A DNA stretch of 64,000 nt from Streptacidiphilus anmyonensis (lineage in GTDB: Bacteria; Actinomycetota; Actinomycetes; Streptomycetales; Streptomycetaceae), in assembly GCF_000787855.1 (NCBI RefSeq), contig NZ_BBPQ01000008.1:100696-164695 (forward strand), read 5' to 3'. Shown here in pieces: positions 24,737-33,466 of this stretch (positions are counted from its first letter, which is position 1; the number at the start of each line of letters is the position of its first letter). The notes beneath the pieces were generated by a model. That model worked only from the letters and a program-made list of their open reading frames with translations, was not told where the DNA came from and made no database searches. Made by a program: the position numbers and the translations under genes.

Positions 24737-25845
24737 CAGATCTCCATCCCGAACGGGAGGGTGAAGCGCACGTCACCCTCGACGATGTCTCGCATGTCCT
24801 CGACGTTGTGCCGGAACATGAGCATGCGCTCGATGCCGAAGCCGAACGCGAAGCCGCTGTACTTGTTGGGGTCGATGCCGCAGGCGACCAGCACGCGCGG
24901 GTTGACCATCCCGCAGCCGCCGAGCTCGATCCAGCCCTCGGAGGAGCAGGTCCGGCAGGGACGGTCCGGGTTGCCGACGGACTCGCCGCGGCAGACGAAG
25001 CAGACCATGTCCATCTCGGCGGACGGCTCGGTGAAGGGGAAGTAGTTCGGTCGCAGGCGGGTGGAGATGCCCTCGCCGAACAGCGACTGGACCATGTGGT
25101 CGAGCGTGCCCTTGAGGTCCGCCATGGTCAGGCCCTCGTCCACGGCCAGCAGCTCGACCTGGTTGAAGACCGGGGTGTGCGTGGCGTCCAGCTCGTCGCT
25201 GCGGAACACGCGGCCGGGGCAGATCACGTAGACCGGCGGCTCGGCGGCGGCCAGCAGCGAGCGGATCTGCACGCCGGAGGTGTGCGTGCGCAGGACGACG
25301 GAGTCGGCGTCCTTGAGGAAGAAGGTGTCCTGGGTGGAGCGCGCCGGGTGGTCCGGGCCCATGTTGAGCGCGTCGAAGTTCAGCCACTCGGCCTCGACCT
25401 CGGGGCCCTCGGCGACGGAGTAGCCCATGGCCGTGAAGACGTCCATCAGCCGCTCGGCGAAGGTCGTCAGCGGGTGCCGGCCGCCGCGCGGGGCGCGGTC
25501 GTAGGGCAGCGTGACGTCCACGGCCTCCTCGACCAGCACGCGCGCGTCGCGCTCGGCCTCGAGCTCGACCTTGCGCCCGGCGAGGGCCTTGTTCACCGCG
25601 CCACGGGCGGCACCCACACGCTTGCCGGCGTCCGCCTTCGCGGCGGGCGGCAGGGCGCCGATCTCACGGTTCGCGAGCGCGAGCGGGGAGCGGTCACCGG
25701 TGTGTGCGACCTTCGCCTCGTGCAGGGCGTCGAGATCGGTCGCGGCGGCGAAGGCGGCGATCGCCTCGTCGCGAAGGCGCTCGATCTCCTCCGGCTTCAA
25801 GGCCTCGACCTCCACGGGGTCGTACGACTTGTTGGGTGCGGACAT
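24736..25845 (-). CDS. pheS: Phenylalanyl-tRNA synthetase alpha subunit
   Basis: PheS carries the class II active site for Phe-AMP formation. The 369-residue protein has the N-terminal coiled-coil (about 15-90), motif 1 around [13 protein letters not shown], motif 2 around [19 protein letters not shown] and motif 3 around [13 protein letters not shown]. It is followed directly by pheT. A GGGAAGAG site precedes the ATG, and TAGACT on the minus strand near 25890 is a possible -10. Confidence 0.97.
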   Translation of the reverse strand: MSAPNKSYDPVEVEALKPEEIERLRDEAIAAFAAATDLDALHEAKVAHTGDRSPLALANREIGALPPAAKADAGKRVGAARGAVNKALAGRKVELEAERDARVLVEEAVDVTLPYDRAPRGGRHPLTTFAERLMDVFTAMGYSVAEGPEVEAEWLNFDALNMGPDHPARSTQDTFFLKDADSVVLRTHTSGVQIRSLLAAAEPPVYVICPGRVFRSDELDATHTPVFNQVELLAVDEGLTMADLKGTLDHMVQSLFGEGISTRLRPNYFPFTEPSAEMDMVCFVCRGESVGNPDRPCRTCSSEGWIELGGCGMVNPRVLVACGIDPNKYSGFAFGFGIERMLMFRHNVEDMRDIVEGDVRFTLPFGMEI

Positions 25846-25925
25846 CTCTCTCTTCCCGTTTTGCGGCGACGCGCGGCCAAAAATGAAGTCTAGTGGGTTG
25901 CCGTAGGCAAACGGTTCGCCGCCTC

Positions 25926-25983
25926 AGGGGCGCGAGGCAGTGCTGACATGCGGCTGCGCCACGTGGCGCGACAAGCCGGCGCT
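25926..25983. repeat. Dispersed repeat, copy C (short)
   Basis: CTCAGGGGCGCGAGGC and TGCGGCTGCGCC.CGTGGCGCGACAAGCC match blocks of copies A, B and D. It lies between the pheS promoter region and the stop codon of the histidine kinase, which it touches. Confidence 0.65.
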
Positions 25984-27098
25984 TACGCCAGAACCTCGGG
26001 AATCCCGGGCGGCAGAATAAATCGGAAACTCGCCCCGCCCTCGGGCCCGCGGTCGACGCGGATCGTTCCGCCGTGCGCTTCGACGATGCCCTTGACGATG
26101 TAGAGGCCCAGGCCCGTGCCGCCGCGCTTGCTGCCGCGCCAGAAGCGGGTGAAGACGCGCGGGATCGACTCCTCGGGGATGCCCGGCCCCTGGTCGCTCA
26201 CCGTCACCGCCGTCCCTTCGCGCACCCGGCCGGAGGCCTCCTCGGACTTCGCGGGTTCGACGTCGATGGTGACAGTGCCCTCGCCGTGCCGCACGGCATT
26301 TTCCAGCAGGTTGCCGAGCACCTGGTCGATCTTGTCCGCGTCCGCCCACAGCTGCGGCAGCGGCTCGCCGACGCGCACCGCGAAACGTTCCTCCGGAACG
26401 CCCGCCGCGACCAGCCCGTCGACGTGCCGGCGCACCGCCGTGTCCAGGCGGACCGGCTGACGCCGCACCTCCAGGCGGCCGGAGTCGATGCGGGAGATGT
26501 CCAGAAGTTCCGCGATCAGGCGGGTGACGCGGTTCGCGTCCGCGTCGACCGTCTCCAGCATCAGCTTCTTCTGGTCCTCGGTGAACCGCTCCCACTTCGC
26601 CAGCAGGGTGGCGGTGAAGCCCTTGACACTGGTCAGCGGCGAGCGCAGCTCGTGGGCGACGGTGGCGATCAGTTCCGCGTGGCTGCGCTCGGTGCGGCGG
26701 CGGGCCTCGGTGCCCCGCAGGGCGACGACGACGCGCTGCACCGGCCCGCACCCCTCGCGCACGTAGCGGGCCGAGACCAGGACCTCCCGGCCGCCGGGGC
26801 CGGGCAGCAGCAGGTTGCGCTCGGGCTGCCGGGTGCGGATGTCGAGGCCGCCGTAGGGGTCGGTGAGCTGCCACCAGCGGCGGCCCTCCAGGTCCTCCAG
26901 GGGCAGGGCCTCGTCCAGCGGGCGGCCGAGGACCGCGTCCGGGGCGAGGCCGGTCACCCGGGCCGCCGCGCGGTTGAAGACGACCACGCGGCCGGTCTCG
27001 TCGGCGACCAGCAGACCGTCGGGCAGCTCGTCCGGGTCGAGCGAGACGGACGAGGAGGTTCCGGACGCGACACGCTGCCGCGGGAACTGACTCTTCAT
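25983..27098 (-). CDS. PAS-domain histidine kinase
   Basis: The 371-residue protein has no membrane segment. A PAS domain (about residues 22-125, LPDGLLVADETGRVVVFNRAA) is followed by the dimerisation helix with the phospho-acceptor histidine in ATVAHELRSPLTSVKGF (about 147) and the ATPase boxes NLLENAVRHG, SDQGPGIP and GGTGLGLYIVKG. A cytoplasmic signal is probably sensed. No response regulator is adjacent, so its partner is elsewhere. Its place between the rRNA methylase and pheS is conserved in Streptomyces as I recall. Confidence 0.92.
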   Translation of the reverse strand: MKSQFPRQRVASGTSSSVSLDPDELPDGLLVADETGRVVVFNRAAARVTGLAPDAVLGRPLDEALPLEDLEGRRWWQLTDPYGGLDIRTRQPERNLLLPGPGGREVLVSARYVREGCGPVQRVVVALRGTEARRRTERSHAELIATVAHELRSPLTSVKGFTATLLAKWERFTEDQKKLMLETVDADANRVTRLIAELLDISRIDSGRLEVRRQPVRLDTAVRRHVDGLVAAGVPEERFAVRVGEPLPQLWADADKIDQVLGNLLENAVRHGEGTVTIDVEPAKSEEASGRVREGTAVTVSDQGPGIPEESIPRVFTRFWRGSKRGGTGLGLYIVKGIVEAHGGTIRVDRGPEGGASFRFILPPGIPEVLA

Positions 27099-27162
27099 CG
27101 TCTCGCCTCCTCCCCCGACCCCCGGATGGTCACCCTAGCGAAGACGGCCCTACCCGCGGCAG

Positions 27163-28044
27163 TCAGGAGCGACACCCTCCGGGCGCACGCTGGGCGCGCG
27201 CGGAGGCGTAGAGGCAGACGGCGGCGGCCGTGGCGAGGTTCAGCGACTCGGCGTGGCCGTGGATCGGCACCCGCACCACCTCGTCCGCGAGCTTGCGGGT
27301 GGCCTCGGGCAGGCCCCACGCCTCGTTGCCGAAGAGCCACGCGGTCGGGGCGCCGAGGGTGCCCTCGTCCAGCTCCGCGTCGAGGTCGCGCTCCCCCGCG
27401 CCGTCGGCGGCCAGGACCCGGATGCCGGCTTCGCGCAGTCCGGCGACGGCCTGCTCGACGGGCACGCCGACGGCCACCGGCAGGTGGTAGAGGCTGCCGA
27501 CGGAGGCGCGCACGGCCTTGGGGTTGTAGAGGTCGACGGAGGCGTCGGTCAGCACGACGGCGTCCGCCCCGGCCGCGTCGGCGGTCCGCAGCACCGTCCC
27601 GGCGTTGCCGGGGTCGCGGACGTTGGCGAGCAGGGCGACCAGCTTGGGCCTGCCGGCCAGGACGGCCTCGAAGGAGGTGTCGACGAAGCGGCAGACGGCG
27701 ACGATGCCCTGCGGCGTCACCGTGTCGCAGACGGCGGCGATGACCTCGTCGGTCGCGGTCAGCACCGGCACCCGCTCGGCCCGGGCCCGGGAGAGGACGT
27801 CGGCGTGGCGCTCGGCCGCCTCGAGGGTGGTGTAGATCTCCACGACGGAGTGGCTGCCGTCCGGGAGCGTGCCGAAGTCCACGGCCTCGCGGACGGCCTG
27901 CGGGCCCTCGGCCAGGAAGCGTCGCTCCTTGCCGCGCTGGGCTCGGCGGGAGAGCCGCCGGGCGGCGTTGACCCGGGGCGAGCGCAGCGAGGTGAGCTCG
28001 GGCTGGGACGACGGGTGCGGCAGGGACATCGCGGTGATCATCAC
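27163..28044 (-). CDS. TrmH/SpoU family RNA 2'-O-methyltransferase
   Basis: The 293-residue protein has an N-terminal substrate-binding domain (RRGKERRF.AEGPQAVREA type, about 35-60) and a C-terminal SPOUT knot with the motifs NVRDPGNAGTVLRTADAAGADAV (a run seen from about residue 144), LFGNEAWGL and VPIHGHAESLNLATAAAVCLY. Such enzymes methylate ribose in rRNA or tRNA. ATGs at 28044, 28041 and 28029 are all possible; only the first has GGAG close by. It follows rplT after a terminator hairpin. Confidence 0.9.
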   Translation of the reverse strand: MMITAMSLPHPSSQPELTSLRSPRVNAARRLSRRAQRGKERRFLAEGPQAVREAVDFGTLPDGSHSVVEIYTTLEAAERHADVLSRARAERVPVLTATDEVIAAVCDTVTPQGIVAVCRFVDTSFEAVLAGRPKLVALLANVRDPGNAGTVLRTADAAGADAVVLTDASVDLYNPKAVRASVGSLYHLPVAVGVPVEQAVAGLREAGIRVLAADGAGERDLDAELDEGTLGAPTAWLFGNEAWGLPEATRKLADEVVRVPIHGHAESLNLATAAAVCLYASARAQRAPGGCRS

Positions 28045-28078
28045 TCCAGGAGCAGCCGTGAGAGGCGCGGAACGGGTC

Positions 28079-28109
28079 GGGCCCGCAGGAGGTCTCCCCC
28101 TGCGGGCCC
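28079..28109 (-). terminator. Hairpin after rplT
   Basis: GGGCCCGCAGG (28079-28089) and CCTGCGGGCCC (28099-28109) form an 11-bp stem with a 9-nt loop, 50 bp beyond the rplT stop on the minus strand. There is no T tract. It probably separates the infC operon from the methylase gene. Confidence 0.7.
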
Positions 28110-28159
28110 GGTTGCTTCCACCCTGCGGGTGGGAGGTGCTACTGCGCTACCGCGGCAGC

Positions 28160-28552
28160 TCAGGCGGCGGCGTCGGCCTTCGGCGCGTTGACGTCGGCCG
28201 GCAGCGCCTTGCGGGCGGCCTCGACCAGCGCCTCGAACGCGGCGGAGTCGTTGACGGCCAGCTCGGCCAGCATCTTGCGGTCGATCTCGATGTTGGCAGC
28301 CTTCAGACCCTGGATCAGGCGGTTGTAGGTCATGCCGTTCGCGCGGGCGGCCGCGTTGATGCGCTGGATCCAGAGCTGACGGAAGTCGCCCTTGCGCTTC
28401 TTGCGGTCGTTGTAGTTGTAGACGAACGAGTGGGTGACCTGCTCCTTCGCCTTGCGGTACAGGCGCGAGCGCTGGCCACGGTAGCCGCTCGCCATCTCCA
28501 GGATGACCCGGCGCTTCTTGTGGGCGTTCACTGCCCGCTTGACGCGTGCCAC
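28160..28552 (-). CDS. rplT: Ribosomal protein bL20
   Basis: bL20 binds 23S rRNA early in large-subunit assembly. The 130-residue protein has the canonical start [18 protein letters not shown] and the [19 protein letters not shown] core. The last 10 residues ([13 protein letters not shown] region) are an alanine-rich actinobacterial extension. It is the third gene of the infC-rpmI-rplT operon. Confidence 0.98.
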   Translation of the reverse strand: MARVKRAVNAHKKRRVILEMASGYRGQRSRLYRKAKEQVTHSFVYNYNDRKKRKGDFRQLWIQRINAAARANGMTYNRLIQGLKAANIEIDRKMLAELAVNDSAAFEALVEAARKALPADVNAPKADAAA

Positions 28553-28643
28553 GTTATTACTCCTTCAAAGGGACCGCGGTGGTAGTCACACGGCCCGGTT
28601 ACGAATGTGGTCGAAAGGATCAGCGAGCCCCGAAGGGCGGCGA

Positions 28644-28838
28644 TCACTTGCCGAGAAGCTTCTTGATCTTCTTCGCGTCGGCGGGGGCAGCCTCGACGGT
28701 GCCGGCCAGACGGCGGGTCAGCGTCGACGACTTGTGCTCGAGCAGGTGACGGCGACCGGCGCGCTGGCGCAGGACCTTGCCGGAGCCGGTGAGCTTGAAG
28801 CGCTTGCTGGCACCGGAGTGCGTCTTGTTCTTCGGCAT
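28644..28838 (-). CDS. rpmI: Ribosomal protein bL35
   Basis: The 64-residue basic protein ([20 protein letters not shown]) has full family length and the conserved [13 protein letters not shown] segment. It lies between infC and rplT. A long inverted repeat (about 28862-28900, GCTCCCGC and GCGGGAGC) fills the infC-rpmI spacer and could be a regulatory hairpin; in Escherichia coli bL20 controls this operon at the corresponding place. Confidence 0.98.
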   Translation of the reverse strand: MPKNKTHSGASKRFKLTGSGKVLRQRAGRRHLLEHKSSTLTRRLAGTVEAAPADAKKIKKLLGK

Positions 28839-28971
28839 GTCGCCGTACTCTCCTCGTCGGTCCGCTCCCGCCCGTCCGCCGTGCGGCGGGCCGAGCGGGA
28901 GCGCTTCGTTTCTGACAGGGACTCTCCGGGTGGGAACTCGGAGAGCCGGGTGGTGCAGGCGCGTCCGGCGA

Positions 28972-29712
28972 TCAGCCGGCCGCGGCCTCCGTGCCGGCCG
29001 GGGCCGGCGTCTCGGTGTCGTCCGCAGCCTCGGGCTGCTCCTCCACCGGTGCCTCGACGGCCTCGTCGGTCACGTCGTCGACCTCGTCGGTCACATCGTC
29101 GACCTCGTCCGCTCCGCCCTGGCGACGCGGGGTGACCCCCGCCTGCGCCGCGGCCTTGCGGGCGGCCTGGGCCTCGCGGGCCTCGGCCATGGCTTCGGTC
29201 TTCTTCTTGTGCGGACCGAGAACCATGATCATGTTGCGGCCGTCCTGCTTCGGCGAGGACTCGACGAAGCCGAGATCCTGGACGTCCTCCGCCAGACGCT
29301 GCAGCAGTCGGAAGCCCAGCTCGGGGCGGGACTGCTCACGGCCACGGAACATGATCGTGATCTTGACCTTGTCGCCCTGCTTGAGGAACCGAACGACGTG
29401 ACCCTTCTTGGTCTCGTAGTCGTGCGGGTCGATCTTCGGCCGGAGCTTCATCTCCTTGATCACCGTGTGCGCCTGGTTCTTGCGCGCCTCACGGGCCTTC
29501 ATGGCCGACTCGTACTTGAACTTGCCGTAGTCCATGAGCTTGCACACCGGCGGGCGTGCGGTGGCAGCGACCTCGACCAGGTCGAGGTCGTACTCCTGCG
29601 CGAGCTCAAGCGCCTTGGCAAGCGGCACAATGCCGACCTGCTCGCCGCTAGGACCGACGAGTCGCACCTCGGGGACGCGAATCCGGTCGTTGATGCGGGG
29701 CTCGGTGCTGAT
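28972..29712 (-). CDS. infC: Translation initiation factor IF-3, AUC start
   Basis: IF-3 binds the small subunit and checks start codons. The conserved N-terminus [19 protein letters not shown] has no ATG or GTG beside it; the best start is the ATC at 29712-29710, 4 nt after a perfect AGGAGG (29722-29717). Rare AUU-class starts let IF-3 repress its own synthesis in E. coli, and the same logic is likely here. Both domains are complete (linker around [14 protein letters not shown]-domain [13 protein letters not shown]). The C-terminal 65 residues are an acidic tail with a DNA-level repeat ([15 protein letters not shown]), a lineage-specific extension. Confidence 0.93.
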   Translation of the reverse strand: MSTEPRINDRIRVPEVRLVGPSGEQVGIVPLAKALELAQEYDLDLVEVAATARPPVCKLMDYGKFKYESAMKAREARKNQAHTVIKEMKLRPKIDPHDYETKKGHVVRFLKQGDKVKITIMFRGREQSRPELGFRLLQRLAEDVQDLGFVESSPKQDGRNMIMVLGPHKKKTEAMAEAREAQAARKAAAQAGVTPRRQGGADEVDDVTDEVDDVTDEAVEAPVEEQPEAADDTETPAPAGTEAAAG

Positions 29713-30112
29713 GGATCCTCCTCGGTTGCACCCGCGGCCTGCCGGGCGGCAGCCGCGTTCGCTGGCTGGGTACCGCCACACAGAGCTTCATTCGTGCCGC
29801 GGTACCTGTTGACAGTGCACCGCGGGCACGAAAAAAGCCCCGCATGACGCGCAGGCGGAGCTCCATGGCACAACCGACGGTGCGGAACGGCTGCCACGAC
29901 AGCGGCAACGACGAACCACATCGTCTGGACCATTGACCCGACGACCGCGAGGTCGATGCGGGTGGGAAGTCGGAGCCTCCACTTGCGGGCCGGGACTGCG
30001 TCAGCCGTAGCGGCGGAGCGGTACCTGGCCGGTCTCAGTCTGCAAGCATAGCAGCGTCACGCGATACCGCAGAATTCCCGCTCGCGGGGGTGGTTCCGGC
30101 AGACTGAGGCCC
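29713..30112. promoter_or_regulatory. infC leader and divergent promoter region
   Basis: The 400-bp region holds the long leader of the leftward infC operon and the promoter of the rightward DUF1844 gene. A hairpin-plus-T6 element in the leader is listed separately. TATGCT (minus strand, 30050-30045) is one possible -10 for infC, without a good -35. For DUF1844, CAGACT (30100-30105) ends 7 nt before the ATG. Several small open frames cross the leader, none with a convincing site. Confidence 0.5.
29831..29856 (-). promoter_or_regulatory. Attenuator-like hairpin with T6 in the infC leader
   Basis: On the minus strand a 6-bp stem with two wobble pairs (CCTGCG / TGCGGG, loop CGTCA) is followed 2 nt later by TTTTTT (29836-29831), about 120 nt upstream of infC. 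A frame starting at ATG 29866 (MELRLRVMRGFF) runs across the hairpin, its two Phe codons being the T run, so a ribosome on it would open the stem. This suggests transcription attenuation of the infC operon; it has not been shown. Confidence 0.5.
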
Positions 30113-30475
30113 ATGAGCGACGCTACCCCCTCCTCCCAGTCCCCCGACTTCGACGACCTGACCCGCGACATCGCCGATGTCCCCGCGGTCGAGGTCATCA
30201 CGACCGTCGCCGTCCACCTGATGAGCGCGGCGGCGGTGAACCTGGGCCTCGCGGAGGGCGGCGAAGCGCACAAGGACCTCGACGAGGCCCGCAAGCTGAT
30301 CACGGCCCTGGCGGGCCTGGTGACCGCCGGCGCGCCGGAGATCAGCAACTTCCACGCGGCCCCGCTGCGGGACGGCCTGAAGTCCCTCCAGTTGGCCTTC
30401 CGTGAGGCGTCCCTGGTCCCGGACGCCCCGGGCGCGGGTCCGGGCGAGAAGTTCACCGGGCCGGTCTACGGCTAG
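30113..30475 (+). CDS. DUF1844 family protein
   Basis: The 120-residue protein has the DUF1844 core (EVITTVAVHLMSAAAVNLGLAE, about residues 27-48) with paired helices and no signal peptide. Function is unknown; the family lies next to infC in many actinobacteria. The start is 7 nt after CAGACT and lacks a strong ribosome site. Its TAG stop shares CTAG (30472-30475) with the TAG of the convergent gene. Confidence 0.88.
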   Translation: MSDATPSSQSPDFDDLTRDIADVPAVEVITTVAVHLMSAAAVNLGLAEGGEAHKDLDEARKLITALAGLVTAGAPEISNFHAAPLRDGLKSLQLAFREASLVPDAPGAGPGEKFTGPVYG

Positions 30476-30876
30476 GCCACGGCGATGTCCCGCCCGGGCA
30501 TCGGCTCCGCGAGCGCCCTCCGCCATTCCGGCGCGCCGAAGCCCTCCGGGAAGTACTGCGTCTCGTGCACGACCTGCCCGTGGGCGAACTCCATGATGCT
30601 CACGGAGTAGGTGGGCACCCCGTCGTAGGTGATGACGCACTCGCTCACCCACAGACGCCCGCCGCCGCTGATCCGCTGGACGGTGAAGTGCCGGGCGGCG
30701 GGGTGCCCACCGCGTTGCGCCGCGATCGCCGCGCGGCCGCGGAACCGCTCACCCGACTGGGGATAGTCGAGGATCGCGTCCGTGGCGTAGACGGCGTGCT
30801 CGGACTCCGTGTCCCCGCGTTCCGAGGCCTGCCAGTGTTCCTCGATGGCGGACCTGATCCGTCTGTCGGCATCCAT
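30472..30876 (-). CDS. SnoaL-like / NTF2-fold protein
   Basis: The 134-residue protein fits the NTF2-like fold used by SnoaL-type proteins: a first helix (MDADRRIRSAIEEHWQASER), then the strand/loop VYATDAILDYPQSGERFRGRAAI and a beta sheet ending at IMEFAHGQVVHETQYFPEGF. Such proteins bind small molecules or act as cyclases or isomerases; the substrate is unknown. A GAAGGGA site precedes the ATG at 30876. Confidence 0.8.
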   Translation of the reverse strand: MDADRRIRSAIEEHWQASERGDTESEHAVYATDAILDYPQSGERFRGRAAIAAQRGGHPAARHFTVQRISGGGRLWVSECVITYDGVPTYSVSIMEFAHGQVVHETQYFPEGFGAPEWRRALAEPMPGRDIAVA

Positions 30877-30989
30877 CGCATGGTCCCTTCGGCGGGCGAC
30901 GCGGCTCGGCGCCTGCCTCCACGCTCGGACCGCGAGCCCCCGCCCGCAAGTGGATCCGGGTCCGCAGGTGGATCCGGCTGACCGGCGCC

Positions 30990-31730
30990 TCAGGCCCGCG
31001 TGTAGAAGGGGTCCGCCGGTTCGTTGCCGCCGGGGACGACGACCGCCAGGTCGAGGCCCCGGTCGAGACGGATCCGCAGCAGCGCGCTCTCGGCGAGGCC
31101 TGCGGCCACCGCCTGAAGGGCGTCCGGCGCGGCGTCCGGGGCGACGATGAGGACCAACTGGGCGTCGGCCTGGCCGCCGGCGAGCAGGTGGGCGCGCAGG
31201 ACCACCGGGTGTCCGCCGAGGATCGCGCGCAGTTCGTCCGCGACGTCCGGGTCGCGCAGCGCGGCGACGTGGGCGCGACCCTCCGCGACCGCGCGCAGCG
31301 CCGCGCCGCTCAGTTCGAAGAAGACCGGGCCCGCCAGGTCGATCAGCAGGGCGTCCGCCTGCTCGGACCAGGCCGCCTGGACGGCCTGGGACGCGGGGAC
31401 GGGCGCGGGGCGCGCGTCCGCGCGCCACGCGGCCAGCGCCGCCAGGGAGGTGAACGCGGGAAGCCCCTTGCGGCCGTCCGGGGCCTGGATCGTGGGGACG
31501 GCCATGTCGCTGGTCTTCTCGTGCTTGTGGCCGTGCTCGTCCGTCTCGACCTCGCCGAGGACGGCGACGATGGGGACCATCAGCCGCGCGGTCGCGAGCA
31601 GCGCCAGCACCCGCTCCTCGTGCTCGGGCGTCCGCTCGGACGCGTACGCCGCGAGCGCCGCCGCCAGCTGAGGGTCTGCCGATCCGTCGTCACCCGCGAA
31701 CCCCGGGTCAGGGATGTTCTTGCGCTGCAC
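30990..31730 (-). CDS. SseB family protein
   Basis: The 246-residue protein has the SseB N-terminal fold (LAAYASERTPEHEERVLALLATARLMVPIV, about residues 25-55, and AFTSLAALAAWRADARP) and a second similar half. The family is named from an enhancer of serine sensitivity and is common in actinobacteria, with no settled function. It is cytosolic and stands alone, 43 bp from the next gene in the same direction. Confidence 0.82.
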   Translation of the reverse strand: MQRKNIPDPGFAGDDGSADPQLAAALAAYASERTPEHEERVLALLATARLMVPIVAVLGEVETDEHGHKHEKTSDMAVPTIQAPDGRKGLPAFTSLAALAAWRADARPAPVPASQAVQAAWSEQADALLIDLAGPVFFELSGAALRAVAEGRAHVAALRDPDVADELRAILGGHPVVLRAHLLAGGQADAQLVLIVAPDAAPDALQAVAAGLAESALLRIRLDRGLDLAVVVPGGNEPADPFYTRA

Positions 31731-31773
31731 CCCGCGAGCCTACGCGACGCGCGCGGCGGCACCCGGCGTCGGG

Positions 31774-32199
31774 TCAGAAGTCCCGGTACGGGGTGGGCCT
31801 GGTCAGGCCCCAGATGATGAAGAGGTCGATCCCCATCACGACGATGGCCCAGAACGGGTAGTACGGAAGCCACAGGAACTGGCCGACCAGGCTGAGCGCG
31901 GCGATGACGACGCCCGCCCAGCGGGCCCACCCCTGGTGGGCCAGGAGTCCCGCGCCGACCAGGGATGCGGCGATGCCGAGGCCGATCTGCACCCAGCCCC
32001 AGCCGGTCAGGTCGAACTGGTAGAGGTAGCGGGCCGTGGCGAGGTAGACCTTGTCCTTGGAGACGGCGCTGGCACCCTGCAGGATGCCCAGGATCCCGTT
32101 GATCAGGAGCAGGACCCCGGCGAAGAAGTACGCCGCCGCGGCCCCGCCGCCCCCACGACCGGAGGGCCTGGATCCCGCCTCGCTGGATGTGGCTGCCAT
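31774..32199 (-). CDS. Four-helix membrane protein of the DUF7144 type
   Basis: The 141-residue protein has a glycine/alanine-rich N-terminus and four hydrophobic segments (about residues 22-42, 68-86, 91-110 and 113-131) with short loops. The pattern GVLLLINGILGILQGASAV is typical of small actinobacterial membrane proteins now grouped as DUF7144. No function is known. A TCACCGAGGAGGTTC context gives a strong GAGG site before the ATG. Confidence 0.75.
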   Translation of the reverse strand: MAATSSEAGSRPSGRGGGGAAAAYFFAGVLLLINGILGILQGASAVSKDKVYLATARYLYQFDLTGWGWVQIGLGIAASLVGAGLLAHQGWARWAGVVIAALSLVGQFLWLPYYPFWAIVVMGIDLFIIWGLTRPTPYRDF

Positions 32200-32336
32200 C
32201 GTGAACCTCCTCGGTGAGGTACCGCGACGCGCACGACCGGCCCCGCCGAATCGCGGACGGCGGTGTCACGCCACGCGTCGGCCTCCGAACGGCGCGCGCA
32301 CCTGCCAGCCTCCGGCGGTCACCTCGGCCCCGCCAG

Positions 32337-32371
32337 CCAGGCGGGCTGTCCGGGTGGACCCGCCCGCCTGG
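32337..32371 (-). terminator. Hairpin after the DUF2510 gene
   Basis: CCAGGCGGG (32337-32345) pairs with CCCGCCTGG (32363-32371) over 9 bp, 14 bp beyond the DUF2510 stop on the minus strand. No T tract. Confidence 0.6.
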
Positions 32372-32384
32372 TCCGGAGGGGGGT

Positions 32385-33386
32385 TCAGCTGGTGCCGGGG
32401 GCCTGCCCGCCGCCGAGGGAGCCGCCGGAGAAGTCGGCGACACCGGAGACGATCTGGTCCATGACCGAGACGCTCGGCGCCTTGCTCGCGATGTCGAAGC
32501 CGAGGTGCAGGGCGATCAGCTTGTCGCCCGCCTTGTCGGGGAAGACGACCGTCTCCACCGTGCCGTTGTTGCCGACCTTGGCGTCGACCTGCCAGCGGAC
32601 CAGGTAGCCCGAGCGGCCCGCCACCGTGACGGCCTTCTGCTCCAGGACCTGGTGGCCGGTCACGTCGCCGTAGGACTCCTTGACGGCCGCGGTGATGTCC
32701 TGCTCGGCCGCAGCCTGCGCGCCGGTGCTCACGGGGGTCTTCAGGGCCTCGGTGTTGGCGCCCGCGTACGAGCAGGTGTTGCCCGAGCTGCCGCTGGAGC
32801 CGGCGCAGGTGTAGCTGCCGTAGGAGCCGGAGGCGAAACCGTCGGTGGTGGTGCCGCCGGTCCAGCCGCTCGGGAGCGGGATGCTGATGCCGTCGACGAC
32901 GTCCACCGCGAGGTTGGCCCCGGAGCCGGAGCCCGAGCCGCCGCCGCTCCGGCCTCCGCCGCCGTTCTGGTTCTGGTTGCCGCCGCCGTTCGAGCCGCCG
33001 TTGCCGCCGTTGCCGCCGCCGAAGGGGTTCAGCCCGTCGCCGCCGTTCTGCCCTCCGCCGCCGTTCTGACCGCCACCGGCGAACGGGCGGGTGCTCGCGG
33101 CGGTGCTGCTCTGGCCGTTGCCGTCCATCGCGAAGTAGGTGACGAGTGAGCCGACGCCCATGCCGACGACCGCCGCCACCGCGCCGACCAGCAGCGGGCC
33201 GGGGCGGCGGACGCGCTTGGCGGCCGGAGGCTCGCCGGAGATGAACACCGGGGTGTCGGCGGCTCGGGTGCTGACGGTCCATTCAGAACCGTTCCACCAG
33301 CGTTCGCCCGGATTGTCCGAGTCGGCGGGCTTGGGGTCCGGGTACCAGCCCGCGGGCGGGGGCGCAGTCTCACTCACATCCGGCAC
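32385..33386 (-). CDS. DUF2510 membrane-anchored extracellular protein
   Basis: The 333-residue protein starts with a DUF2510 motif (PPAGWYPDPKPADSDNPGERWWNG), about residues 10-35, has one membrane segment (about 65-90, LLVGAVAAVVGMGVGSLVTYF), a long Gly/Asn/Gln-rich linker (about 105-155) and a C-terminal outside domain. A pair of cysteines around TCAGSSGSSGNTC probably forms a disulfide. DUF2510 proteins are actinobacterial envelope or secretion accessory proteins. A GTG three codons in is an alternative start. Confidence 0.82.
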   Translation of the reverse strand: MPDVSETAPPPAGWYPDPKPADSDNPGERWWNGSEWTVSTRAADTPVFISGEPPAAKRVRRPGPLLVGAVAAVVGMGVGSLVTYFAMDGNGQSSTAASTRPFAGGGQNGGGGQNGGDGLNPFGGGNGGNGGSNGGGNQNQNGGGGRSGGGSGSGSGANLAVDVVDGISIPLPSGWTGGTTTDGFASGSYGSYTCAGSSGSSGNTCSYAGANTEALKTPVSTGAQAAAEQDITAAVKESYGDVTGHQVLEQKAVTVAGRSGYLVRWQVDAKVGNNGTVETVVFPDKAGDKLIALHLGFDIASKAPSVSVMDQIVSGVADFSGGSLGGGQAPGTS

Positions 33387-33466
33387 CGTACCCGGAACGC
33401 GATAAGCATCCGATCAGCCTGCGCTGTCGGTTCGGGTGATGTCGGTCGAGTCGGTCCGGAATCGAG

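Noticed and set aside
22613-25045. 810-codon plus-strand frame opposite pheS and pheT
   Set aside because: Shadow of the pheST genes; composition is Arg/Val/Asp/Gly-rich with no domain.
29713-29781. infC starting at the upstream frame start 29781
   Set aside because: The lead has no ribosome site and is not conserved; AGGAGG sits directly before the ATC at 29712.
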